A stretch of DNA of 64,000 nucleotides from Tanypteryx hageni (taxonomy: Eukaryota; Arthropoda; Insecta; Odonata; Petaluridae), in assembly GCA_028673005.1 (NCBI GenBank), contig CM054116.1, positions 97,194,207 to 97,258,206 on the forward strand. Reading direction: 5' to 3'. Positions within the stretch are counted from its first letter, which is position 1. Each line of letters begins with the position of its first letter. The notes under the pieces were generated by a model that worked only from the letters and a program-made list of their open reading frames with translations, had not been told where the DNA came from and made no database searches. The position numbers and the translations under genes were made by a program. Positions 1-12,800 of this stretch are shown here, in pieces.

Positions 1-999
1 TAAACATTTCTTGAATACTACCATTACCAAAAGTTGGAAAAATGTAATCAACAGGAACTACAAACTACCATCTGTTGCTCTCGTTCTCTGTCCATGCTAC
101 TCAATTTACAGTTGAAAGACTTAAAATATGTGATTTATTTCTCTCTATTGAAAAATCATGAAAAACATTAGAAGATATTCTGGTTATGAACCATTCCAAA
201 ATGTTGGACAAAAATCAATGACTTTGGATTATTTTATGCATGTAAGGATGTTTGGTTGTCAGTTGAAAAAATGAGTTATTAGTAAAGTTATTTTTTAGTA
301 AATGGGAGATAAATTTGCTTGTTTCTGTATGAAGTTCATTGATGCAAATTACTCATTGTATTTCTATATCTAATGGTAGTAATTTTATAACAGTTTTTTT
401 CTTAAAGGAGATTTGATATCCATTACAAATTGTTTTTTCTTGCAATTGGATATTGGTTCCTGGTTTTTTAAATTGTTTACTTAAATAACTCCATATGTGT
501 ACTAGTTGAACTGGTAACTGAACCTATGTATTTTTATAAAGGAACTGTACTGGAATGAATCCAGAGCATCATAATATTACCTGAACCAAACTGGAACTGC
601 TATTTCATTAGACTCAAGTCCCTGTTTATAGCAAATTTTTCATAAAAATTTCTTTTCATTCACATCTCACAGTTTCCATATTTTGGAGAAACTTTCATAT
701 GCAAACTATCGAGTGCATGATTATTAAATTAAAATCCCGCTTTTGTCTTTCACAGGGAAAGTTTTCCCTTTCACAGGGAAAGTTTTTTGTGAAATAAAAA
801 ATTAACAAATATACCTTGACTTTCTTTGGATGGCAAGAAAACAAACTTTTGTTCTTTTAGGCATTCATTGTTTCAAGTTTCTAACTCCTACAATTATTCT
901 AAGTACCTAATTTTAATATGTGAATGATTAATGTTCTACATTCAAATGTATTCCTTCTCTTAAATAATGCAACGAATGTTGTTTACATTTGTTGCTCTG

Positions 1000-1395
1000 A
1001 AAAGAATTTCTCCTCTCTCTCTCGTACTAATTGTAAGAGCATTCAAAGCACGCTTTCACCCATAAGGATTGAAATAACAATTGGATTTTGAGGTTTAACA
1101 ATGTAATTTGTTGGCTAGGCAACATCCCAATTAAATGCCAAGATTTCCCCAAAATATGTGAATTAAACATTTAACATTAGAAATTTCGAACTGTAGTTGG
1201 GAAAAGATGAACAGAATAAGAAACTTCATAGTTTTTCTTTAAAATAGGCTAGATCCGAAGATCGTAGGTTAATTCTTTCTAATTTAGATCTCAAAAAGAA
1301 TAAAAGCCTGCAAGTCAAAAAGTTGATTTTTGTGTTATCATATGGGAAATGTAAATGCCTACCTTAAGAGTCGAACCTAGAACTTTTTTCGAGAT
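1000..1395 (-). repeat. Dispersed repeat, inverted relative of 32090-32500
   Basis: Read on the minus strand this region resembles 32090-32500: both contain TTTTTGACTTGCAGGCTTTT, a decayed CATTTCCCATA segment, a purine-rich GAGAGAGAG run and a GCACTCAAAGCACG-like run. The 32 kb copy sits just after a Helitron-like 5' end, so this may be a Helitron fragment. The rest of 1-1846 is plain AT-rich intron. Confidence 0.55.
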
Positions 1396-1846
1396 TTATT
1401 TTCGTCATCATCTTACAATAAGTGAATTGACCATTCCTGCCAAATATCAAAAATGTATCTCGTTCCATTATTGAGTTATTCACATTTTTATAGCGTGACA
1501 GAGGAAGCCACAAAGGGACATAAGTAGCCTTTTATTATTGTTAGATTTCATTACAGGAGGAGTGGCTGATTTATTTTTTGATTAGTTTTAAGTGGCTACA
1601 AGTTTATCTCCGAGTAAGGCACTTTAAAAAAATTATTTTAAAGCGAGGGATCATTTAATTACGTAATTGATATTGTAATTAGCTCAAATTTAAGGTACTA
1701 CTCATTATTATTTATAGAGTTATTCATTTTATTTATTCTATTTCAGTGAAATCATTTCAACATGAAGTAGTTTTTTGTTGTGTGATGATGTATGCAAATT
1801 GCAGTTGAAATGCAATAGAAAATTTTCATTAAATATCATTATCTAG

Positions 1847-2004
1847 GTCTTTGATCGGAGTGAAGACACTCCAGTGATGAGGAACCGTTGGTTTGATTTC
1901 CCATTTACAAGAGAAGAGTCTCTGCAAGCTGATAGGAGGTTTGTTATCACGTTTGGGCCATCACCTGATCCAGAATCTGTCACCATGGTTGATTCAATAA
2001 AAGT
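1847..2004 (+). CDS. UBR4: UBR4 exon 1 of window
   Basis: Starts in phase 0 after ATCTAG and ends in phase 2 at donor GTGAGT. It reads [17 protein letters not shown] and then [18 protein letters not shown], which matches human UBR4 closely. Exons upstream of it are outside the window. Confidence 0.93.
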
Positions 2005-5000
2005 GTGAGTGCTCATAAACTCTTTATTGATCATTTAAATTTCTCTGCACTTTACGATGTTGAAAACTTGAAGGTTTTCTAGGAGATCATTTTAAACTGG
2101 GAATTCTGCTGCTTTGAAATTTTTATTTTATTGAAATGTTTAATCTAATAAAGGTTAAATCTTTCATATTTCAGGTATGGAAAGACAAAGGAAGCCTTTG
2201 GATGGCCGGAGGAGACAGAAGAAACAAATGGAGGCATTCAGAACATGTCTGCAGCTGTGCAAGGCGGAGGAGGTCTTGTTGAAGGAGATGCTGGCATTTC
2301 TTCTTCGTCTGCTTCGCATCCTCTTACATCTCTGGAACGGTTAGAGATTGCTTAATTTTGAATTAAAAATTCTTTTCTTTATCTTTTTAAAATTTTATGA
2401 ACTCAGAAGCTCAATTTTTTTCTTTAGGAATTTTCAATTGATGCTAATCAAAATAAATGTCAAGCCATCATTTAAACTTAAAAGCAGCATTGATATGCTA
2501 CATTAAGGTTAAAGGTTATGCTATATGTACCAGTGTTCAAGTCAATTTTGAATTGTCTATTTTCCATTATAATATTTTTTAAAATTTTTATTGGAGTCAA
2601 TTTCTGCAAGTAATCAACTACATTGCTATACAGGTGACCCTCGGTTAACGATGCCCTCGGTTAATGACGATGCGATGTTACGACCGAACCAAGACCAATT
2701 ATTTTTCAAAATCTCCTTATGACGTCACAGTCGTTACTTAAGACCAATAAAAATATAATACAATATGTATCAAAGATCGATCATTAAATTAAGTTTAAGA
2801 ATAAAAAAGAACTGTCTATGAAAATCTAAAAATTATGTACGAACGTTAAATAAGGCAGTCAGAAATGACAAAAAATCGAGCATATTAATAATTGTAATTT
2901 TAACATGACGCTTCCCTAATGAGGCTTTTATTTCGAACAGAATATTACAATCCAAACTTGAATCACTTCATCGAAATTAATTACATTTCTAGAGAATAAA
3001 CAATGACGAACAAATATTTAAGAAACAATTATTATTCAACAAAAACTGAAAGCAACAAAAATAAGTACAATATACTAGACATAATTATAAAACACTTGCT
3101 AAAATAAATAACATAAAATAATCTGAGAAAATCTCAGAACTTAACTTACAATTTATGCTGATCAAAGGTTCTAAGCACTATTGAAATAAGTTTATTTCCG
3201 TTAACATAAGAAAATAGTAAACATCTAGTAAAAGATAAGTGGAATTTTAACAATGTTCCTTCGCATGTCAATGTTTATTTCACGTTTCTCTTAAAATGTG
3301 ATAAAATTTTGGGTTTGAAAAGTAACCTACGATCTTCCTCAAGACGAAAAGTTAAACCGTACGTAATGATTTGGTAAGTGTTTAATTATATTGTTTTTGG
3401 CTAATGTAGGTAAAGTCTTTATTACATTAAAACATTTGGGTGAAAAGCATCTCTCTATATTTTATTTTACTATACTATTTTTGGTATTTAGTGGGCACTG
3501 TAAGGACCAAATGTGTGTTAAACCGTACGTAACAACCGCTAGGGATGTAAGATTCGGTTAACGAATCAAATTCGGTTAATGACCATTCGCAGGAATGGAT
3601 CACTGTTGTTAACTGAGGGTTGCCTGTAGTACTGAAAAAGTTAATAATAATGCACATGCACTATTTGATGCGTAATAGGGGTGAGCAACTTCTTCATAGG
3701 TGGCTGAGTACTAAGTTGCAAAAAGTTCAGTGGGCTGCATAATAGTTTACATTTGAAAACTATCTAGAGATTCTGTTGCATCATTTAAGTGAAAATAAAT
3801 CCTTCTTATCAGCTTTAAACAGTCAATGCACAAGATTTTATGACCATAGTTTCAATTTTAGTTAATTTTGTATATGAACTGCAAGCTATAGGACTGCAAG
3901 CTATAGGTTGCCCATCTTTGGTGTAAGGAAAATCTGTTTCATTCTTTATATTTTGGGATAAACGTTTATAAATTTCAAGTTACAGTAAAACCCCTATTTA
4001 ATGAATCGCTGGGGGATTAGAATATATTTCACTAAATCGAGGTTTTCATTAAATGGAGGTTTTCAATTAAAATGAGTTAAATTTATTTTTTTTGCTTGTG
4101 TATTAGTTCCATTATACAATCCCAGAATAAGGCCACTGAAAATGGTCTCTATAATAAAAATCCATTTTTCAATTTTGTATGCACAATACTTATATTAATA
4201 CTTTTAAAATAAACATTTATAAACAAATTCCAGTGACAAACAAGGCTTATTGCTATTGATTATGAACATTTCAGTAATGAATCATTCATATGATTACAAA
4301 AAATAATTTCAAAATTGACATAAATCTTGAAACAATTTTTCATCCCTCCTTTAAAAAGCTTCATCATACAACATTAAATAGAAAATATTAAAATATATTT
4401 GGAATTTAAAAAAAAAATATCAAAATTATTCAAAAACCAAGCATACATAGCTACAAGAAAATTATTTATTAAAATAGTCCAGCAAACTTGTTTGCTTCTT
4501 CTGGCAGGTGCTCTGAACATTCAGAACTTCTCGCTCCAAAGAATTTACTTTTGATATAGTAATGCTGTTCACATCAAAAGAAGTTAAATATCTTCGCAGC
4601 ACTTCAAGTGCCTGAACCGCTTCACCAAGTGTGGGAACTGATTCTTCTTGTACTGCCTCTTCTTCTACTACTGCCTCTTCTTCCTCTGCCTCTTTGGTAT
4701 TACAGATTTCTTCCACGTCTTGTGGAGGACCAGACGTACTCTCAAGATCATCACACCGGACAAACTCTTCAAAATTTGTGTCCATGTCAGGTGCAATTTT
4801 CAACCAATTTTCGTGGTCAATCACATTGATATCTACATCAATTTCCATAGCATTGTTGCAATTGAACGCAGCCTTATGAAAACAGTTTGATATTGTTTGA
4901 GGTGTAACTGAATTCCATGCAGCTGTTACCATATGCAAACCCTGAAGGACGCTCGGTCAAATGTTTATTCATCTCAATGTAGGATACTACTTTCTGCACC

Positions 5001-8000
5001 AAAGCCTTCCTGTACTTTGCTTTCATGGAGTGAATAATGCCCAAGTCAAGTGGCTGCAGATGGCTAGTACAATTAGCTGGAAAAAATACCACTTTAATAT
5101 TGCGAAGAAAATCAGTATCTGGAGGGTGGGCCGGACATTTATCAATAAATAGAAGAATTTTTCTATTTGCACCACCCATCTTTGCATCTAATGATTTCAA
5201 AAATGTTTTAAATATATCCGTGGTCATCCATGCATTTTTATTACTCGCATATTTACATGGCAATGCCTGTATATTTTTAAAACACCTTGGCTTGGCAAAT
5301 TTACCTATTATAAGAGGCGTCAACTTTTCACTGCCATCTGAATTTGCACATAAAAGTGCAGTTATCCTATCTTTACTTCTCTTTCCACCATGGCACTTGT
5401 CTCCTCTAGTAGCAAGAGTTTTTGATGGAAGAAGGTTGAAAAAAATGCGTTTCATCTGCATTAAAAATATCATTCGGCTTATAGCCTTCTAAATACCTTA
5501 CCAATGTTACACTCTTCCAGTAGTCAACAGCTCCTTCATCAACACTAGCACTTTCGCCATGAACACTTTTATATTCAAGTCCATGGCGCTTCTTAAATCT
5601 GTCCAGCCATCCATTGGAACCCTTAAAGTTTTCTATTCTAAGCCTAGTTGCTACCCTAATTGCTTTCTCCTTCAACAGTACACCATTGATTGGGAGGTTG
5701 GCGGAGCGCATTCCCTCAAACCACTATCAATATCTTCTCCATTTCATCATATGGTGATGATTTGATATTTTTTCTTTTGATGGCTTTACCCCCACATTTC
5801 ACTTCTTCGTCAAGTATTAATTGTTGATTCTTCATTATACAAAACAATGAAGACGGTGCAAGATTAAATTTGCGTGCAATTTCTATCGCAGGCATGCTTG
5901 GGTTATTTTCCACTTCTTGAATGATTTTCACTTTTTCCGTAATTGTCAGCTTCTTCCTTTTACTAGTAGCCATTATTAAGGAATAAAAATAAAAATAGTA
6001 GAAAGAATATTTTTCACAATTGCTTCAGGTTTACACAGTGATCGCCGAACAGGCAGGCAGCACAACGAAGAGTTGAACTGCTAGATAAGGTAGACGGAGA
6101 GGGGACAGGCATTACGTCATCGGGATCGGAGTAATCAGCTGGCATGTCTCACAAGGGAAGCCCCCAAGGTGTGACACTCGTATCGGAATTCGACTTTGCA
6201 GAATAAAATTATATGCAAAATAACGGACTCCTATTTCTACCTAGGTGCCAACTCGACGTCGTTTACGAGAAAATGTCCTTTGAAAATCGCGATCCGAGAG
6301 TCATCGAGATAAGAAGGTTAAAACTTTTTCATGAGCAAAAAGAAATCAGAAAAGAAGCATATTGTACGTAAAAATTACGATATACGCTCAAAACATTGTG
6401 AATGGCTCATCACGCGCAAGCGGCTACATTGTCTGCTAAGACGGTAGCGGCCGCAAGGAAACCGTAAATCCTACAATGTAATGAATCCCGCTCGTATGTT
6501 CCTCATTTCTGGTATCACGCTCAGTTACCTGTTGTCATAGCGTGCTATATACTCGACGTCGTTTACGAGAAAATGCCCTTTGAAAATCGCGATCCGATGA
6601 CGAGATGGTAAAGCGAATGGGTGATCCGTAAAATTATGTTCGTTAAGAATTACGGTGAAGAATTACGATGAAGAAAATAGTAGTTATAATGCATTGAATA
6701 AATTTTTTTAAAATGGTTTGCAAGGTTTATCGACGATATGCTGGAAATTGCGAACAAATTTAAAAAACCGGAGAAAAAAATATTGGTCCCTTCGGGAATC
6801 GAACCCCGGCAAAAATATTTGAAATCCAACTCGTTTCCCCTAAACCAACACTCCAAGAAAATTAGGAAAGTACTTTTAACGTTCTTATTTCGATGACTCT
6901 CGGATCGCGATTTTCAAAGGGCATTTTCTCGTAAACGACGTCGAGTATATAGCACGCTATGACAACAGGTAACTGAGCGTGATACCAGAAATGAGGAACA
7001 TACGAGCGGGATTCATTACATTGTAGGATTTACGGTTTCCTTGCGGCCGCTACCGTCTTAGCAGACAATGTAGCCGCTTGCGCGTGATGAGCCATTCACA
7101 ATGTTTTGAGCGTATATCGTAATTTTTACGTACAATATGTTTCTTTTGTGATTTCTTTTTGCACATGAAAAAGTTTACTAAATGCGGGTTTGTCACCAAA
7201 TCGGGTTTCACTAAATGCGGGAAAATAATACATTGTTTATATGGAGCTATTGTCGGGACATGAAAAAATGAAAAAAACTATTTACAGAATGACAGCTGGG
7301 GTATTAGAAGTGCTTGAGGGCTGCTTCATGCTAGCACGTGGTAGGAAGGAAGGTGGAGGCACAAGGGTAAGCATGACTGGAGGAGAAGAAGATGGAGAGG
7401 AGGCAGGAAGGGAGGAGCGAGAAGATGAGATAGGAGAGGAGGATGGTGCCAATGTCCTTCCAGAGGAGGAGGAGGCTGCCAGACAAGAGGCTCTGGAAGT
7501 GGCCACTCACCTCCTCACCATGCCAACACCTCCTTCAGTACAAATGCATGCTAAGGCATTACTGGCTGCACTTCATCCTACAAGGGCTGCTTATCACAAA
7601 TATAAGGTAAGTCTATGGTTTCTGGAGATATCTGTTATAATCTCTTATGTTGTTTCAAATTGAGTATTTACACATTTTCACAAGGTAGATTTTTGCTGAA
7701 TTGTTTTTAGAAGCATCTTATTATATGTAAATGCTCCTATGAATGTTGATTTTTTTATAACAAGTAAGTGTATATTATGACTTTATATATAATTATTTGT
7801 AATTAGAAATTGTGAGTGATATAGAAGTCTTGTGTCTATGCAAGCAAGTAATGATGATGGCTGTGGGCATCTTGCTACCAAAAGTGTTAAATTGTCATTA
7901 CAGTAATGGAAGTTTTTTAATAGAAGATCTGTTATACTCTTAAGGATGTATTTACTCTAAGTCTTGTGATATTTTATGTATTGCTACATTAACTGTGTGC

Positions 8001-9743
8001 TATTAAGTAAAATAAATTTTCATCTAATGCAGGGATGGCAAATGATTTTTGTGTCATGTGCCAAGAAAGTAATGTGAATCATTAGAATTTTTGTGTGCCA
8101 CAAGTTTACTCCTTTAATAAAGTTCATATTTTATACAGAAAATATAAGCTTACCCTTGCCAAGTAAAATCACATGCGTGCCACTTTGTACTTGCATAACA
8201 CATATTTGCCATCTCTGATCTAAGGTAATGAAGAGTCTTGAATAGTACAAATAAATGCAGTTGCTATTCTAATTAATGTTCATATACATCTGGCAGCTAC
8301 AATTTTAAGTTCTTCAATCCATATTTTCACCAGGATGGATCTGTACTGATTCATGTCCGGGAGTCATTGGCAGCATTAAGAGAAGTAGCTGATCCTAAAG
8401 ACTTAGATGCTGAGGTCTTCTTCAGACTGGTTTTGATGGCTCGTGGTGTTGCCGTAGCACGTCCTCTTAATCTAGTTCGCTTTACTCATGGAAGGCGAGG
8501 AGAAAAACCAGTTGAAGGTAGTTGACTGTTTTTAGTTATTAAGTTGTCATAATTAATTAATTTCAGGTGATGATTTAAAATAAATGCAATATTAAAAAGC
8601 TAAAATCTTATTGGTCCTATATTTTTTGTCATGATTTGTAGTTGAGCGTTTAGTTCAGTAGTATTCAACCTGGGGTATGCATACCCCTGGGGGTATGTGA
8701 GATTTTTCCAAGTAGTATGCAAATACAGTAAAACCCTTTATTTACACTTTTCTAGGGCCCTGGGATAAAAAAAATGTAAATTATGGGAAAGTGCAAATTG
8801 AGGTAAAAGGAAAAATAGCTACTGATTTTATTTTTAAACTCGCTCATTTGTTACAGCAAGACAATAAAATCAGTGTTAAAAGAGCTAAGTTTATAAAAAG
8901 TATATATTTATTCATTTACTTAACCAGCACACTTTTTAATAATAGTATATTAAAATATATGCCGAATTAAAATGCTAGAATAGTATGCTTGGGTTTCCTT
9001 TACATTCTCCACATTACATTTGTCTGGAAAATTGTGCATAGATGTAGGTATATTTACTTCAGGAATATCATATTTTTTCGAAGATTGAATATTGTTTGTT
9101 TTTTCCATCTCTTGAGCTATGACTATTTTAAAATTCATGTCATAACTTCGTCAGATTCCTCTGTTAACCTGGGATTTGGAAGAATCTTTTTTCTCAACAT
9201 GATCAGCATCCTTTTTGTCACCCATTGTTAAAATAACGGATGGATAAAAACTCGCTAAGGTAGGCACAAAGAATACGCAGACACACCGATAGCTTCAATT
9301 CAATGACTAATGAGGAGTTCAGCCGCCGACTGAAGTCAATCTATTCTCACCTTAGACACTTTTCAAGTACATTGTAACATGTATGCTTAATGTGTCTACA
9401 ATGTAACAAGTATCTCATATCACTTAACAAACGTGCGGAATGTATGGTGATTTGTTGAAACACGATTTTACGATCTAAGTTGAAAAATGTTAGAAACTGT
9501 TGGGAATTGTATGCTAGATTGTTAAAAAAAATGGAAATTCTAACGTAAAATGATGCGAATAGTGGGTAAACTTAAAATGAAATAATGTAAATACAGGGTT
9601 TTACTTACATTGGAATCATAGAAAAATTGATGGGATCCATATAAAATGTTGTAATAGCAGGAAAACATACATTTCGATAACATGAAATCGGGGTTTTACT
9701 GTACTTTAAAGCAGAAGGTTTATGTTTTCCTGTAGTACTTTCA

Positions 9744-9834
<91 letters not shown>

Positions 9835-12800
9835 CATACACATATACATACATACATACACACACAAGGTAGCTTCAAAAAGTTCCTGGAATTGTTTTAT
9901 TTTGTGAAAATGCTTTGAAATACAAACACCTAAGCAACATATACTTCAAAATACTGTCCTTGGGCAACAACACTTTTTTCCAGCGCCTGTAAAGTTCATA
10001 GAAGCACTCTTGGAATCCATTTTTGCAGCTGTGTTCAACGCCTATGTTGCAGCTGCTTTCACTTCATCAGCATCCTGGAAATGTCTTCCTTTCAGCACAT
10101 CTTTAAGGAAACGTCTCTGTATGCTTGCTGTAACAATTTAAGAGTCTTAGATGGAGATTTCTGTACTAACATACAAAATTTGATTTTGGTTCGGTGTGCA
10201 ATAACAGGCATTTTAACGTGACCTCACACAAAATCACAACCTGGTGCACCAACATGCGCAACACAAACTGAGCTTTTCAGCCAGCCATCCATGTGTTGGA
10301 ACTTGCATACTACTTCCTGATAGGTGTTGCCAACTTGACATGACCCGTTTCTCTCCTCCTTCGATCAACAGAAAAATTATTACAGTATAAATCTGGGAAA
10401 TTTTTTAAGCTACCTTGTATAAGTTGGTAATAAGTAGGAATTAATTAAGTTTATTTAAGGTGTAGTGAAGTTACATTATTTTTTCTTGTAGATGGTAGTG
10501 ATGATGATTGGGATGAGGAAGAGGGTGAAAAGAAGGAAAAGAAAATGTTAGAAGAGGGAGAAAGTGATAAACAGCCTTCCACTCCTGAGGAAAAGCACTT
10601 TATAGAGAAGTTGATGGATGCAATGTGGCGTCTTCACAGGGCACAGCCCAGCAACTTGGCCCTTGCTCCTGTATGCATCCCAGGTAAGTTATTATTCAAT
10701 AATACTTCTAGTAGCAATGTGTAACATCAGGTTTAATATTCAATAAGTTGAAGAAATGGTGAGATTAGATTAAATTTTGCTTTTGAAGATGTAAGGAAAT
10801 AATGCACTCTTTACTTATTCTTTCTGCTCTACTCTATAATTTAAAATGAACCTGGCTCTCATTCATATGAATGATTCTCATATAGCATTATTTCTGTGAA
10901 ATAGCAGTGTATATGGAGAGCAACATGATCAGTAACTGACAAGTCATAGATAATGCATATTGTATCTAATTCCTGTAATTGTAAAAGATATCAGTTTGAT
11001 TAAAAACAACTTTCTTAAACGAAATTCCTGATCATCGAGTTTTAGCATAAAAAAGGAAAATATAAATGTAGTATGACTGAACTTTTCCATATATTTTTGT
11101 TACCTTTGTCCAAAATCCATTTACCATATTTATCCGAATCCAAGACGAGGGTTTTTTTCCAAATTTCAGCTTGCGAAAATCTAGGGGCCTCTTAAGTTCA
11201 AGTACGAAGTCGTATACTGTCAATATATCATGGTAAATTGATCGCGTATCAATTCATGGTATGTCAATTTGTCATATGACAAACTCGTCATACCTCTATA
11301 CATTGCACGGCAAACTCATCGCGTGTCAATTCAACGCTAGACAAATTCGTCGCGTGACAATTTTGCCGCGAGACATTTGTAACAAGACAAATTGGAAGGC
11401 GAGACACCATGACTGTTGTACGGCAGGGGGGTACACTCTTTGGGTTGGGAGTCACTCCCTGCCCTACACTGTCTAACATAATTTGCAAAGAGAATTGCAA
11501 TTCATTCTTGTATTATCGAAATGTAAAGAAATATTTTTTTGTGCAAATGTGTCTCCCCCTGTCATACCTGTCATGGGGTCGAGTGAATAAAAATTAAGCA
11601 AATGCTTAAAGCAAACAGTAAAAGCATAAGCATTTGCTAAAAGCATAAGCAAATGCTAAAAGCATTTGCTTCATATTGAGTGAATAAAAGTTAGCTTTTG
11701 CTTATAAGCATTTGCTACTCAGTTTTAAGCAAATGCTTACATTTTACCAAAGAAAGCTCTTTGCAACTCTTCCCTCACTTGTTTTTGTTTACATTTAAAG
11801 TTTTACATAGTTGAATTTCAAACTAACAACATAAATATATTGGGTTATATTTTTTAAAAAGTTAATTAATAATTTTTTAAAACTTTCTTTTATAACTGAA
11901 TTCGATAATATCACAAATCATGGGTGCATTTATATTTAGTTATAGTAATTTTATCCAGTCATTTGCCTTTATAGCGAAATCCGGGATCACTTAAGTACCT
12001 TAAAAATATTTCTATCTTATGTTTGGAAGACTGCTCCGCCACGTCTCTCTTGATATTCTCTGAGTAACAGATTGGTAATATACTCAACATTTTCTTCAGA
12101 GAAACTTTTCTCATATTTTTTAACCTTTTATGTCACCATAAGTTACCATATTTATATTTAGGATCAATTATCATGAAAATAGAGTACTTAGAAATATCCT
12201 AGCAAGCCCTTTACCTCACTTAAAAAAGTTTAAGCATATGCTTAAGAAAAATCATAAAAATAAGCAAATGCTTATTCTTTCTAGCAAAAACAAAAGCTAT
12301 TCTTTTATTCACCCCAAATCAAGCATTTGCTTAAAAAGTGATAGAAATCTTAAGCCTAAGCATTTGCTTATTTTTTATTCACTCGACCCATGGTGTTTCG
12401 CTTTCCAATTTGTCTCACGACAAATTTGTCGATGAATTGACGTGCGGTGTGTTGATATGCGAGTAATTTTTCGTGCGAATAATTGACGCGTGATGAACCG
12501 ACCGCAACGAGTTGTCATAGAACCGTAGGAAGTATGGTTATGCATTTTATCGGTTTTTTTTAAACAAATGAAACAAGATAAAATAATTATCTATTGAAAT
12601 TTTTCATGGCAAACTTACGATTCGGAATTCAATTAATAAAAACGTAATTTTAGAAATACATTTTTTAAATTCCTTTTTTATAGACAGAAATTTGTAACAA
12701 ACCATTTCAATTAATGAACGAACTGGTATACCTAAACTGAATATGTGTGTTTGAAATATACACCATGTACAGTAAGGGAGAAATTAGACCATAAAATCTT

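Larger units (their letters stand above)
3983..7230 (-). mobile_element. Tigger-like (pogo) DNA transposon, right end incomplete
   Basis: The left end begins TA|CAGTAAAACCCCTATTTAA, typical of Tigger elements, and is followed by subterminal repeats of TTTCACTAAATCGAGG type. Related motifs (TTTCACTAAATGCGGG) occur at 7170-7215. A matching right terminal repeat is not visible, so the right limit is approximate. It contains the transposase remnant at 4462-5973 and is itself interrupted by the inverted-repeat structure at 6251-7175. Confidence 0.65.

Noticed and set aside
1..1846. Further UBR4 exon upstream of 1847
   Set aside because: No open frame with UBR4 similarity; the region is AT-rich intron with a repeat copy.
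4608..5765. Plus-strand open frames over the first Tigger transposase
   Set aside because: Antisense shadows; no motif of their own.
9722..9907. Open frame of Ile-Tyr repeats
   Set aside because: Translation of the TA/CA microsatellite.
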